From Phytophthora quininea (Eukaryota > Oomycota > Peronosporomycetes > Peronosporales > Peronosporaceae): a stretch of DNA of 64,000 nucleotides. The translations under genes and the position numbers were made by a program. Below the pieces are notes generated by a model. The model did not search any database. It had not been told where the DNA came from and was given only the letters and a program-made list of their open reading frames with translations. This document shows, piece after piece, positions 43,941 to 54,094 of the stretch. Where the stretch lies: assembly GCA_011947345.1 (NCBI GenBank), contig JAAVTG010000642.1, positions 123,899 to 187,898 on the forward strand. The letters are read 5' to 3'. Positions within the stretch are counted from its first letter, which is position 1. Each line of letters opens with the position of its first letter.

Positions 43941-46900
43941 ATGAGCGTCAGCATCAAGGTCTCGGTCCGCTGCCGGCCGTTCACGTGCGATGACAAGCTG
44001 GGCGTCGTGCTGACGCAGAACGGCGAGGAGGAAGGCGACGTGGAGCTCATCAACTCGACCTACTCCACCACGAGGTTCCCCTTCAGCTACGCGTGGTGGA
44101 GCGCCTACGGCTACCAGCGACACATTCAAGGCGACCCGCTGCCAGCGGACAACATGACGCTCGTCAACCAGCAAATGGCCTACGAAAGCGTCGGGCTCAA
44201 GATCAAGTCCGACCTGCTCGGTGGCAACGCCGTCGTGTTGTTTGCCTACGGGCTCTCTGGGTCCGGGAAGACCTTCACCGTGTTTGGGGTGGGTCGGCAA
44301 TGTTGTTGTAATGCGTCATCGAACTACAACTAACACCGTCGTTGCTCTCTTAGCCGGATGCTGTCGATATTCCTGAAGCGTGGTTTAAGCACGAAGATCC
44401 CCACGCTCTGGTAGGAACCAACTTTACCAGTGTACGACTTGGAATGGTGTGCTGACAACTGAGATTGCTATTGCTCAGTGGGGCATTTTTCCGAGACTAG
44501 CGTACGAACTGTTCAAGGAGAAGCAGGACGGTTGGAAGATCTCCATGAAGTACTTCCAGAATGTCGTCGACACGGTGCGTGACCTCATGTCGCCCGTCGC
44601 GCAGGAACAGCAATACAAGTCGGGAATGCGCAAGGACCCGGACGGATTTATGGACATCGAGTGGTGTCAATCGGTGGTGCTGAAGGACTGGAACGACTTG
44701 CGCAGGACCTTCATGGCAGCGAACGCCAAGAAAGCGATTGCCCCGACGCAGTTCAACCACCAGTCCACCCGAGGGCATTGCATTATGACGCTCGAAGTGG
44801 AGAAACCAGACCCCGAACGTGAGGGCATGAAGCAGAGAGGTCGCGTTTACGTGTGCGATCTCGCAGGTACAGAGCCTGCCGGTGACATTGTCTACGCCGA
44901 CTACAAGAAGGTCGTGTTTGAGAATGGCGAAATCGAGCACAAGTACGTGGGACCTCATCCAGACGCGTCCAAGTCCAAGGAGTTGCAGGACCAAGGCAAG
45001 AAGATCAACCTGTCGCTGACAGAGATGGCGCAGTTTTTCATGAAGATGGCCGAGGCCGTCAAGGCCAACAAACTCAAGCCGGGTATGTCCATTCCAGGCT
45101 GCAACTCGTACTTCTTGTGCAAGTACCTCAAGGATACGATGCTGCAGGCGAGAACGTATCTCTTCTGTGCCATTCGCCCAGAAGTCAAATTCCACGGCTA
45201 CACATTCTCCACTCTCGGTTTTGCAAAGAATGCGTCTGTGATCAAACTCCAGCCGAAGAAGGCCTCGACAGCAGCGAGTCCAGCCGAACGGAAGCTCATG
45301 GCTGAACTGGAGCAGATGAAGGCGTTGGTGAACCAGCTAAAGGAAGAGAACGAACGTATTGCTAAAATTCGCAGTGCTGCTGGAAGTACAGAGGCTGCTA
45401 CGTCAGATGATGCTGACAATGAAGAAGCCCCAAGTGATGCTGCTAATGCACAAGTTGCGCAGTTGAGCGAGTTACTCAACCAGAAACAAAAGGAGCTGGA
45501 AAATGTATTGACTGGAGGGAGTGGAGGTCCTGGTGGCGGCATGAGCGCCCAGGACGAAATGATGCAGCGGCAGCGCGAGGAGTATGGGAAGCGCGGTATT
45601 CACCTGTACCATTTCGAGGCCGACACAACGTCGCCGTATCTGATCAACTTGGATGTGGATGCGTACCGATCAAAGCGATTTATGTTCCTCTTGGACAAGC
45701 CCCAACTGACAGTTGGTCCGCAGGGAGAAATCCAACCGATATCGTTGAGTATTGTGAGTGGACATTGCTCGTTTGAGAACGACGGGAGCGAAATTTTCCT
45801 GTGTGCTGGAGCTGGAGATGTCATGCGTAACGGCAAGAAACTTGAGAAGAACGAACGCCTGCAACTCGCGCCGTACGACCGTATCGTGCTTGGCAATGAG
45901 CTCATGCTCTTCGTTTACCCGGGTCGTGAGCCTGATGCCGAGCCACCCACAGCGGATTCAGCTGCTGCGGAGTACAAGGAGGCCTTGCAAACGGTGGATA
46001 ATTCTGCGATGAATGAGCTGCAGGAGCAGATGAAGAAGTTTGAGGAAGAGAAGGCAAGGTGGGAGAAAGAACGACAGGAACGAGAGGCTGCTGTAGCTGC
46101 TGCAGCGGCAGCCGCCGCGGCCGCTGCTAGTGCTGATGATGCGGCTATAACTGCTGTGGCCGAAGCTGCAGCAGCGGCGGCGGCGGCTGCAGCAGCGCAA
46201 GCTGAAGAGGAAGCGCGACTCGCTGCAGAGAAGCAGCGTGAGCTTCTTGCTCGCCAAGTCAACGACCAGGAACTCCGAGAAGTCTTACCGAAAATTGCAG
46301 AGCTGACACAGATCGTCAAGTTCTTGAACCGTGATGTTCTGAGCTTTGAGACTGCTTTACAAAGCTCCTCCATGGAGGACAAAGAGGGCAATGGAATGAC
46401 TGGAATCCCCAAAGTCAAGGTGAAAGTGCACAACAATGCCACCGACGAAACAATCTTCTTAGATGTGTTCGAGTTTGTGAAAGCACACGCGTTGCTGAAA
46501 GATGAAGTGGCTTTCCTGCGCAACGCCATCATGAACGATCGAGAGTACGAGTCTCCTGCTGGCCACGACCCCATCACACTACTCTTCGACAATTCCTTCC
46601 ACGTTGGCAGCGCCACCACGTTCCTTGAATACTTGATCTACAACTTGGAGACGGAACTGGACGAGTCTCAGCTCAGTATCAAGCTGGCAGTTCCTCCGTT
46701 CAACACTATCGGCAAACTTCAGGTGATTTGGATTCCTTTGTCATCCCCAGACCCAGAGAAACACAACGAGGACGACTTAATGGACGTCGAGAGTCCAAAT
46801 GACCTCCTCGGTAAGCCCTGGACGTTCAAGATCCGCATTGTTGGTGCTACTGGGCTCCCCATCATCACCGACTTGGCGTATTGCCAATATGAATTCCTTG

Positions 46901-47548
46901 GTGAACTTTTCACTACCGAAAGCGTGGAGCAAAATACGCGGAGTCCAGTGTTCAACTACGAGTTCATCCATCATGTGGACTGCGTCACGGACCAGTTCAT
47001 CGAGTATCTGCAAACTGCGCGCCTTGAGTTCCAAGTGTTCGTGAATCCGTACATCATGGATCCCCCAAGGACAAGATTTCGACAAAGAACCCCGTCATTG
47101 CGGCGCAACTCGGCGAAGGACACGCAGGTTTGGCAAAATGCTCCGCTATCGCTGACGACTCTTTGTCTGACGAACCTTTGATTAATTCCGTGGGAACAGC
47201 CAAACCGACGTATGACGAGCTTCAAGCCAAGTGTTCGCACTTCGAGAAGAGCTTAACAAGTGCATTGGAGGACTTGGCGTTTTTAAAGGACCAATATCGG
47301 AACGCTGTCGGGAGGTGGGGCCTTTATTACGATATTTGCTGGTGCTAGCAACTAACACATTCCTCCGCGTGTAGTGAACCACCTACCCGTTTACCAGCTC
47401 TCGGAAATGCTGATGAGACGTCAAGCAGTCCAACACACTCAGGACCCTGCACTCCAAGAAAGAAACTCGAGTCAGCCAGAAAGAGCGACTCGCGCCTGAA
47501 CAGCCCGACAAAAGAAGCGAGGGTTGCTGTTCCATCCGTAGCTCAGTA
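43941..47548 (+). CDS. kinesin-like motor with FHA and C2-like domains (kinesin-3-like)
   Basis: The ATG at 43941 begins MSVSIKVSVRCRPF. Exons fit 43941-44288, 44354-44410, 44479-47314 and 47375-47548, all with GT-AG introns of 60-68 bp and exact phase. The motor domain has P-loop GLSGSGKT, switch I NHQSTRGH (normally NxxSSRSH) and switch II VCDLAGTE. A coiled coil follows near 45290-45500 (AELEQMKALVNQLKEENERI). An FHA domain lies at 45630-45920 (SIVSGHCSFEND, NELMLFVYPG), then a long Ala/Glu coiled coil, and a C2-like domain near 46820-47060 (WTFKIRIVGATGLPI). Motor-FHA-C2 order resembles the KIF1/Unc104 group. The frame shifts at the C-run 47062-47066; the shifted frame reads cleanly to the TAG at 47548. 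It would move cargo along microtubules; the cargo is unknown. Confidence 0.87.
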
Positions 47549-47650
47549 GGGCTTGAATACGTCGAGCACACGCTTTGGTTTCGAACATATTTTTGGAGGC
47601 TGTCGAGGCGTCTTCTAGTGTTTGTGTGATAGTGTAAAACGCAGGGAAAC

Positions 47651-50135
47651 ATGGACGAGGGTGTCAAAGCTTCCGCTGTCGATGTGGCCTCGACTGCTGC
47701 CGTGAGATCGAAGTCTCTGTTTCCTCGCGTACAGCTCGATGATGTTCAAGTCGAGGTACGATCAGTTTGTTCGTGTTTCCCCCGCGATTACTTACCACTT
47801 GTTCGTTCAGGTTGGGAATGAGCCGCCAGCTCGAAGACAAACGTTCAACATTCCGTCGTCGATGCCCTCTGCAATCCCCTCTGTCTCTCGAATGGCGTCC
47901 ATTAGCACAATTAATGGTGCTCCCTTGAAAGTGTTGATTGCGTCTTGGAACGTGGGCAATGCAATGCCACCAAAGGATTCAAAGCTGCTGAACGACTGGA
48001 TCCCGGAAGAAGGCGGCGACTTTGACGTCATTGCTATTGGACTACAAGAGAGCACATATAAGAGCGGCAAAGTATCGGAGAATTTGGTGCAGCCAGACAA
48101 TAGTGGTCAAGCTTCAAGTCCGGGCAAAGCCGATGATGATGATGAGGTCGACGACAGTGAAGGCGGTGTCCGTCTTGTAGCTGATATTGATGTGGCCTAT
48201 ATCGAAGAGGGAGGCGACGACGACGATGACGAAGAAGAAGATGAAAGTGAGGCGAAGGTCGATGAAACGGGGGCAAGACGTCTTCCATGAGAGCCAACAG
48301 CCAAAGGAGCTTGTCAAATGCCGATGAAGGTAATAATGCCAGTAGCGACGGAATCCGAACTAGTCGCTCTGGTGCTCCCACTAGCAGCTCGACATCAGAA
48401 ACAGCTACAAATGGTGCAATCGGTGCCAGTAAATCCTCCGAGGTGATTGTGAAGCGCTCGCGGACCAAAAAGGGTATGCGCAAGATGACTCGAATGGTAC
48501 GACAGCTCAGCAACAATTTGCGCGAAACGAAGGCAGACGGGCTGGATTATCCCTTCAACAGGCAGATCTACTTCCACCTTGGCGAGTGCTACGCGCTGGT
48601 TGGGAAGGTTGAACTCATGGAGATGCGGCTCTTTGTTTACGTCCACGAGCGCAACAACGTCACAGACGTTGAGAAGCTCGCCATCCCGACCGGGCTGGGA
48701 AGCGTTATTGGAAATAAGGTATGGGGTGGTGTTCCTTGGTGATCGAGTTTTGCGTCTAACCTACATCTGTTGTAGGGTGGCTTGCTTTTCAAATGTGTCG
48801 TTGAAAACACGTCGTTGTGTTTCGCGAGCTGCCACTTAGCTGCTCACCAGGACCAAAAGTTCCTTGACAAACGCAACAGTGATGTGCGTCTTTCCTTTTG
48901 CTTCTACTCCAGTTGCTGCAACACTCACGAGTTTTTGTGTCTTGTAGTGTGCTACCATTCTTGGCTCTCAGTTCTGTCAAAAGAACGTGTCGATCGACCA
49001 CCAATTCGACCATTGTTTCTGGTTCGGCGACCTGAACTACCGCGTGGACCTGAACTACACTACGCCGCAGCATCGCAGTCACGACAAACATTGTGCCGAG
49101 GTCATGACTCTTGTGCGTGCCAAGAAGTGGACACTTTTAAACGAGAACGACCAGCTAAAGCATCAGATTGACAGCAAGAAGGCTCTGACTGGGTGGGAGC
49201 TTCCACCAGCACTATTTCCACCAACGTTCAAGAGAGTGCGGCACAGTCTTGAAGAGTACTTGGTACGTTTTGCCTCCGCGTCATGCTTGGACTCGGGACG
49301 TAACTGCGTGTGTGTGCAGCTAGAGCGTGTGCCTTCTTACTGCGATCGCATCTTGCACAAATCGCTGCCTGGTTTGAGGGCAGTATCAAGTTGCAGCGAT
49401 TTTCTTGCTTTGAATCCATCGCAACCAGCGACCACAAGCCGATTGCGGCCGCGTTTCAAGTGGGCCGAACTCCGCCGATTAATGTGGGCAGGTGCAGCCA
49501 GCCCACGGTTGTCGAATTCACGGATCTCGCTGGTAACGACCTGCTTGGGCTCGACCTGGCAGGACTGAGCGACCCATACATCAAATTCTACTCGGCTCCG
49601 AGTAATGCGGTGCAAGTAGACGCGTCTGGGAGCCATCCCAGCACGTCGACCATTTCAAACTCGTGCACACCCAGGTAGACATTGTTGCTTGGTTGAGTCA
49701 CTTCCTCATGCTAACTCTCTCGTGTTTAATTTCAAAAGGTGGCGAGACGACCAAGTGCCCAAGCTTCACGTGTTGGGTGAGCATGAGCGCGATGTGAAGC
49801 GCGTTCACTTGACGTTGGTAGTCATGGACTACGACGCCACTTCAAAAGACGATTTAATGGGTAGGTGCTGTTAACTTGTGCCGTACATTGCGAGCCGATA
49901 ATGACTGTGTTTGGCCATGATGAATTTGCTTAGGTGTCGCGTCACTTTCCTTGGGAAGTATTGTCTTGCTCGGCCTCGCTTCACGCCGTTCCAAGTTCCG
50001 GTTGTCCTCCACGGCAAAGCTGCCGGCGTGCTCACTGGGAAGATCCGGGTCACGCTGCCACACCAGACCTCGCTGCTGGAACAAGAACCACAGCAGTTGA
50101 TTCGAGTGGCAGGTTGCCACTGCGCTCTCTCCTAA
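47651..50135 (+). CDS. inositol polyphosphate 5-phosphatase with C-terminal C2 domain
   Basis: The ATG at 47651 starts MDEGVKASAVDVASTAA. Introns fit 47756-47810, 48719-48775, about 48884-48947, about 49262-49319, 49676-about 49738 and near 49861-49933. Catalytic motifs appear in order: ASWNVGNA, IAIGLQEST, GGLLFKC, FWFGDLNYRVDLNY, ERVPSYCDRIL and TSDHKPIAAAF, which define the IPPc phosphatase fold that removes the 5-phosphate of phosphoinositides. An acidic insert (DDDDEEEDESEAK) and a Ser-rich, then basic linker interrupt the domain early. A C2 domain follows (VVEFTDLAGNDLLGLDLAGL, SDPYIKFYS, LTLVVMDYDATSKDDLMG), probably for membrane binding. Shifts occur at the G-run 48269-48273 and near 49375. 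Exact 3' exons are approximate. Confidence 0.85.
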
Positions 50136-50255
50136 CCAGGGACGATGAAAGACCACGTGAGCGGATAACATTTAAACAAACCTTGTTGCAACGCATTTAC
50201 ATCTCGCAGCAAGGAATAAGCCGCTCATGCGACTGGCCCCTTGGTATGTGTTCTT

Positions 50256-51144
50256 TCATTTCACTTCGCCTTGTTGGTTCCGTCGGTCAAACAGCCTCAG
50301 CAAATCGTGCTCCTCGAAAAGTTCTTCTAGCCGCATACGCGCCTGGCCCAGAATGAACACGGCACCGACCAAGCGACTCCCACGAGCAACAATGCCACGA
50401 TAGAACCGTGGCAATCCGCCTTCGCGATGCATCCGTCTAGCCGTCGCGATAATACCAGGCCGATGCCCTGACGACAACTTCATCGCCTCGCCCTGCATCA
50501 CTGTCTTAATCGTATCCACCGGCTGCGTGAGCGGCACAACAAACAGTCCCGCAGCAAGACTCCCGACCACAGATGCCGAGGCTTTCTGCGACGCCGTGGC
50601 AGTGTCGACATCCCCGAACGTCTGCGGTCTCAATCGGTGCACTTCGCGCGTGAACAATGGACCGAGAGCCAAGTACCCCGCACACCACACCGCGTCGCGA
50701 ATCGCGGTCGCCGAGTATCCCCGCATGAGTCGTGTCACCCCATGTGTCCGCACCACCTCCTTGACAGTCGCGCCGAAGCTCTTGCCGCTATTTTGCTGCA
50801 GCGTCATGACTAGTTCGGCCGGCCCGGTGATCGCCGCTGCAGTTGCCCCCGACAATGTGCTGCACACGACCTTCACTTGGGCCGACGGCGCCGAGTCGGT
50901 CCCGCTCACGAGGCGCAGCAATCGACCGTTGATGGCGAAGCGAAGGGCGCTCACGGGGCGATCGAGCACAGCGAGACGCCCAGTCCTCGGTACAACGCAA
51001 CGGGGATTTAGGGATCGGTCGACCTTGCTGCACAGCGTTCTTGACGGCGACCCAGGGCTGTTGGATGGTCATCTCGATCATCCCGGCCAGGGACCCCACC
51101 GCCCCATTTTGCAGCGCCGTCAACCGTTGTGCCCGCTCCGACAT
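50256..51144 (-). CDS. mitochondrial carrier (SLC25-like) protein A, one frameshift
   Basis: The ATG at 51142-51144 (MSERAQRLTALQNGAVG) is supported by the paralogue next door, which starts MSERAERLSGLQNGAVG. About 295 residues with threefold carrier repeats follow: an unusual first signature (EMTIQQPWVAVKNAVQQG), a second module (SGATAAAITGPAELVMTLQ) and a canonical third PxDxxK signature (LTQPVDTIKTVMQGEAMKL), then FYRGIVARGSRLVGAVFIL. Carriers of this family exchange solutes across the mitochondrial inner membrane; the substrate is not evident. The frame shifts at the four-base run 51002-51005. The motif Gln-Gln-Pro replaces the usual Pro-hydrophobic-Asp pattern in repeat 1. Confidence 0.82.
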
Positions 51145-51806
51145 GCTGCAGCTTCCGCTGTCCAAGGCCCAAGGTGAAGTGAACCGGGGTGCACTCACTG
51201 CAACCAGTTTGCGCACGGTGCTGTCCGAGCCCATGTAGCAAATCACGACCCCGAGGGCGGCGCTGTCAGCGTTTGCCAACGCGGAATTACCTTATCCAAG
51301 TGGAAAGAACTGTCGAAAGCGTGACCAAGCCTTGCAATGTCTGAGTGGCAAACGCTTGCTAAGTAAGGATCGCGGTCTCGCCGGCACACCTCACTTGCAA
51401 AGGCACCACGAATCCCGTTAGCCCCCCAGCTACGATTAGTGGGGTTTCACAGCTCCAGGGCGTTCTGGCGGATGCAAACGAGGTTTGATCGTTTGAACGG
51501 GCCGCGTCTTCGTGAGTCGACTAATCAAAGCCACTTAGACTAGGTAATTCCTCAGGCCGTGGCCCACCGACTGGTGAATCCAAGCTTGGACAGGCTCGAC
51601 ACTCAATCTTGACATCGAGGATCGAGGCCGGCAGGACAAACACTTCCCATCTTGACGCCGGTTGTTGAAAACAATACGCCTGGTGTGAAGGAATGGCACC
51701 GTTGATTCCAACAGGTCTGACAGTTCGGACGGTTGATGGGAAATCGGGTCCGATGAAATCGTTCATGTTGATATTGGCGGCGTCTTCCGTCCGAGTCTAT
51801 AAAATT
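51145..51806. other. spacer between the two carrier genes
   Basis: This spacer of about 660 bp must hold the promoter of carrier A and the 3' region of carrier B. A frame extends carrier A upstream (to 51279) but the paralogue argues for the internal ATG. No other gene is evident. Confidence 0.5.
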
Positions 51807-52681
51807 CTAGGCAGAAGCCGCACTCTTCAGCTTGAGCAGCTCGTGCTCCTCGAAGACCTCCTCGAGCCAGATGCGCGACTGGCCCAGGATGAACACGGCG
51901 CCGACAAGGCGACACCCTCTTGGCAGGATCCCCCGGTAGAAGCTGCCCAGTCCTCCCTGGCGGTAGATTCGAGCAACAGTAGCGAGCGTGCTGGGTGCGC
52001 GACCCGAAGGCAGCGTCATGGCCTCCCCTGCATGACGGTCTTGACCGTGTCGACAGGCTGCGTAGCCGCCACCGTGAGCAGTCCCGCCGCCACGCAGCCA
52101 GCCACGGACGCCGACGCCTTCTGTGATTCGGTGGCCGAGTCGATGTCGCCGAACGTCGCAGGGCTCAAGTGGTGCATCTCGCGCGTGAATACGGGCCCCA
52201 GTGCGAGGTATCCAGCGCACCACACTGCGTCGCGCACTGCCGTGGCCGTGAAGCCTCTCAGCAGCCGCACGGTGCCGTGCCGCTTGGCCACCTCCTGGAC
52301 CGTAGCACCGAAGCTCTTGCCGTTGTTCTGCTGCAGCGTCATGACGAGCTCTGCGGACGCGCTGAGCGGGGCCGACGCGACTCCAGACAGCGTGCCACAC
52401 AGCACTTTGACCTGGTCCGAGGGCGCCTCGCCTGGAGCTGCGAGACCACGCAGCAAGCGGCCGTTGACAGCGAACTGGATAGCGCTCACGGGCGCGATGG
52501 AGGCCAGCGAAACCCCCACACCACGATACAGCGCCGGCACGCTCCAGGAGATCGGGCGGCCCTGCTGCACGGCATTCTTGATGGCGACGGTCGGCTGCTG
52601 CAGCATCACTTCGATCATGCCGGCGATGGAGCCCACGGCGCCGTTCTGCAGCCCCGAGAGGCGCTCAGCTCGCTCCGACAT
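51807..52681 (-). CDS. mitochondrial carrier (SLC25-like) protein B, tandem paralogue, one frameshift
   Basis: The ATG at 52679-52681 starts MSERAERLSGLQNGAVG. It is clearly similar to carrier A along its length: MLQQPTVAIKNAVQQG, ALYRGVGVSLASIAPVSA, SAELVMTLQQNNGKSFGATV, DAVWCAGYLALGPVFTRE, and the signature ATQPVDTVKTVMQG. The frame shifts at the run 52025-52028, after which GEAMTLPSGR to FIYRGIL-type sequence and LEEVFEEHELLKL complete the protein at 51807. Same orientation and close spacing indicate tandem duplication. Substrate unknown. Confidence 0.82.
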
Positions 52682-52840
52682 CGCGAAAGGTGCTCACGGG
52701 TGGTGCGTCGGAAACTGAAGCCGTTTTACGAGCTCGTACTTAGCCGAGTGTGCCGGAGTGAATAGCTGCGACCCCGAACGTGCAAGCCACCAAAGGCGCT
52801 GGGCAACGACCGAGAGTGGAGCGACGACCCTGATGACCAA

Positions 52841-53433
52841 GTGCACGCTACGAAAAGCAATATCCGCGCACGCCCTGCAGTCTACGAATGGTGCTACCAG
52901 GAATCCTGTCCTGCCCCAGGACTGGTACAGCACGTTCAAACAACTCCAGCTCTCCAACGAGCCCGATACGGCTTTAGTTACGCGTCCAAATTCACTTGCG
53001 TGTCGTTCGACTCCAAGTCCTGCCTGAGCATGATATTGGAATGCGTTTGGGAACTGAGGACCCGAGTAAGCGCTTTGGCGCGTACAAATTCTTCAGTGGC
53101 GGATAGCAAGAATGCAAGCGGCTGTCCCATTACCGCTGCACGAACAAAAATCAAGGCCGAAATCGCAAGAACTGGATGGATCGAGGGGTCTACCATTGCT
53201 AGGCTCATACTGTGCTACTGATAGCGCTTCAGCCAACGCGTTCCTGGCGAGATCGAGAGATCCTCACGTCCTGTGACCTGCCGTCGTATCCGGCCATGCA
53301 GGCGCTCACGGGGGATGCACGAGGCGTCTACCCGTACAGGCAGGAAGAAGCCGAACGTCGACCCAAAGTGAAGCGACAGCTACAGAACCGCAAGTACTGC
53401 AAGTACATCGACGAGAGACAAGCGTTAGTGTAG
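52841..53433 (+). pseudogene. possible decayed coding region, unidentified
   Basis: Open stretches at 52841-53221 and 53212-53433 overlap. The second ends with a basic, helix-like segment (RRPKVKRQLQNRKYCKYIDE) that could be a fragment of a DNA-binding protein. There is no clear start, no recognisable domain and no splice logic linking the pieces. Confidence 0.25.
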
Positions 53434-53916
53434 GTGTTTTCGAACGACATGCACACGCCTTCAACTGATTGCAAATAATACCATTACAAAACGGTTTGTT
53501 AGTTTCCTGCCAGCATTTGCCAGTGGACTGCAACTTGCAGTTATGGTCAAGACTTTATGGCTGACGGCTGCTTCCAGACTCAAACAAATTCACATCGAGG
53601 CCAGACAGTTCCTAAGAAGTTTGCCAGGGGCGCCACAAAACTCAAGAGAATTTTATATAAACGATATAATTTTAATATTAAATATTACATTTATACAATT
53701 GTGTATTACAATATGTTTGCCAGAATTCCTATGATACCCAGTAATATTAAGTTATATTACGTGACTAGTTTTCTAATATTTGAGGCTATTATTACAATTT
53801 TTCCACTCGAATATTTTCAAATGCGGCTATTTCACGTAATTTTAGTATTCTTATTACAGTAAATGCTCAGGAAGGGATATGAAATATAAGTGCAGCCAGA
53901 AAAAGGGCACCAAATC
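53434..53916. other. AT-rich intergenic region upstream of U2 snRNA
   Basis: 53640-53870 is strongly AT-rich, unlike the rest of the window, with runs such as TTTTAATATTAAATATTACA. It lies directly upstream of the U2 gene and should contain its promoter, but I cannot point to a defined proximal element. Confidence 0.5.
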
Positions 53917-54094
53917 ATACCTTCTCGGCCTTTTGGCTAAGATCAAGTGTAGTATCTGTTCTAATCAGTGTGAAAACTGGTTTCCCCGCTTTTGGCGGTC
54001 TTTTCACATTCATTTTTGGACGGCCTGGACTCGACTGGCTTGCCAGCTGTTCCCGGGACGGTCTCCGAGGGCTTCACCGTCCCTCGCGAGGCCA
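53917..54094 (+). ncRNA. U2: U2 spliceosomal snRNA
   Basis: The sequence starts ATACCTTCTCGGCCTTTTGG, followed by CTAAGATCAAGTGTAGTATC, the near-invariant U2 5' end. It contains stem I and the branch-point recognition GTAGTA. Stem IIa is ATCAG...CTGGT, stem IIb is CCGC-TTTT-GGCGG, the Sm site is ATTTTTGG at about 54012, and the 3' domain has a perfect 8-bp stem GGGACGGT/ACCGTCCC. U2 pairs with the intron branch point in splicing. The total of about 178 nt is normal. The 3' end is estimated from the last stem. A Utopia-type retrotransposon follows within about 50 bases. Confidence 0.9.
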
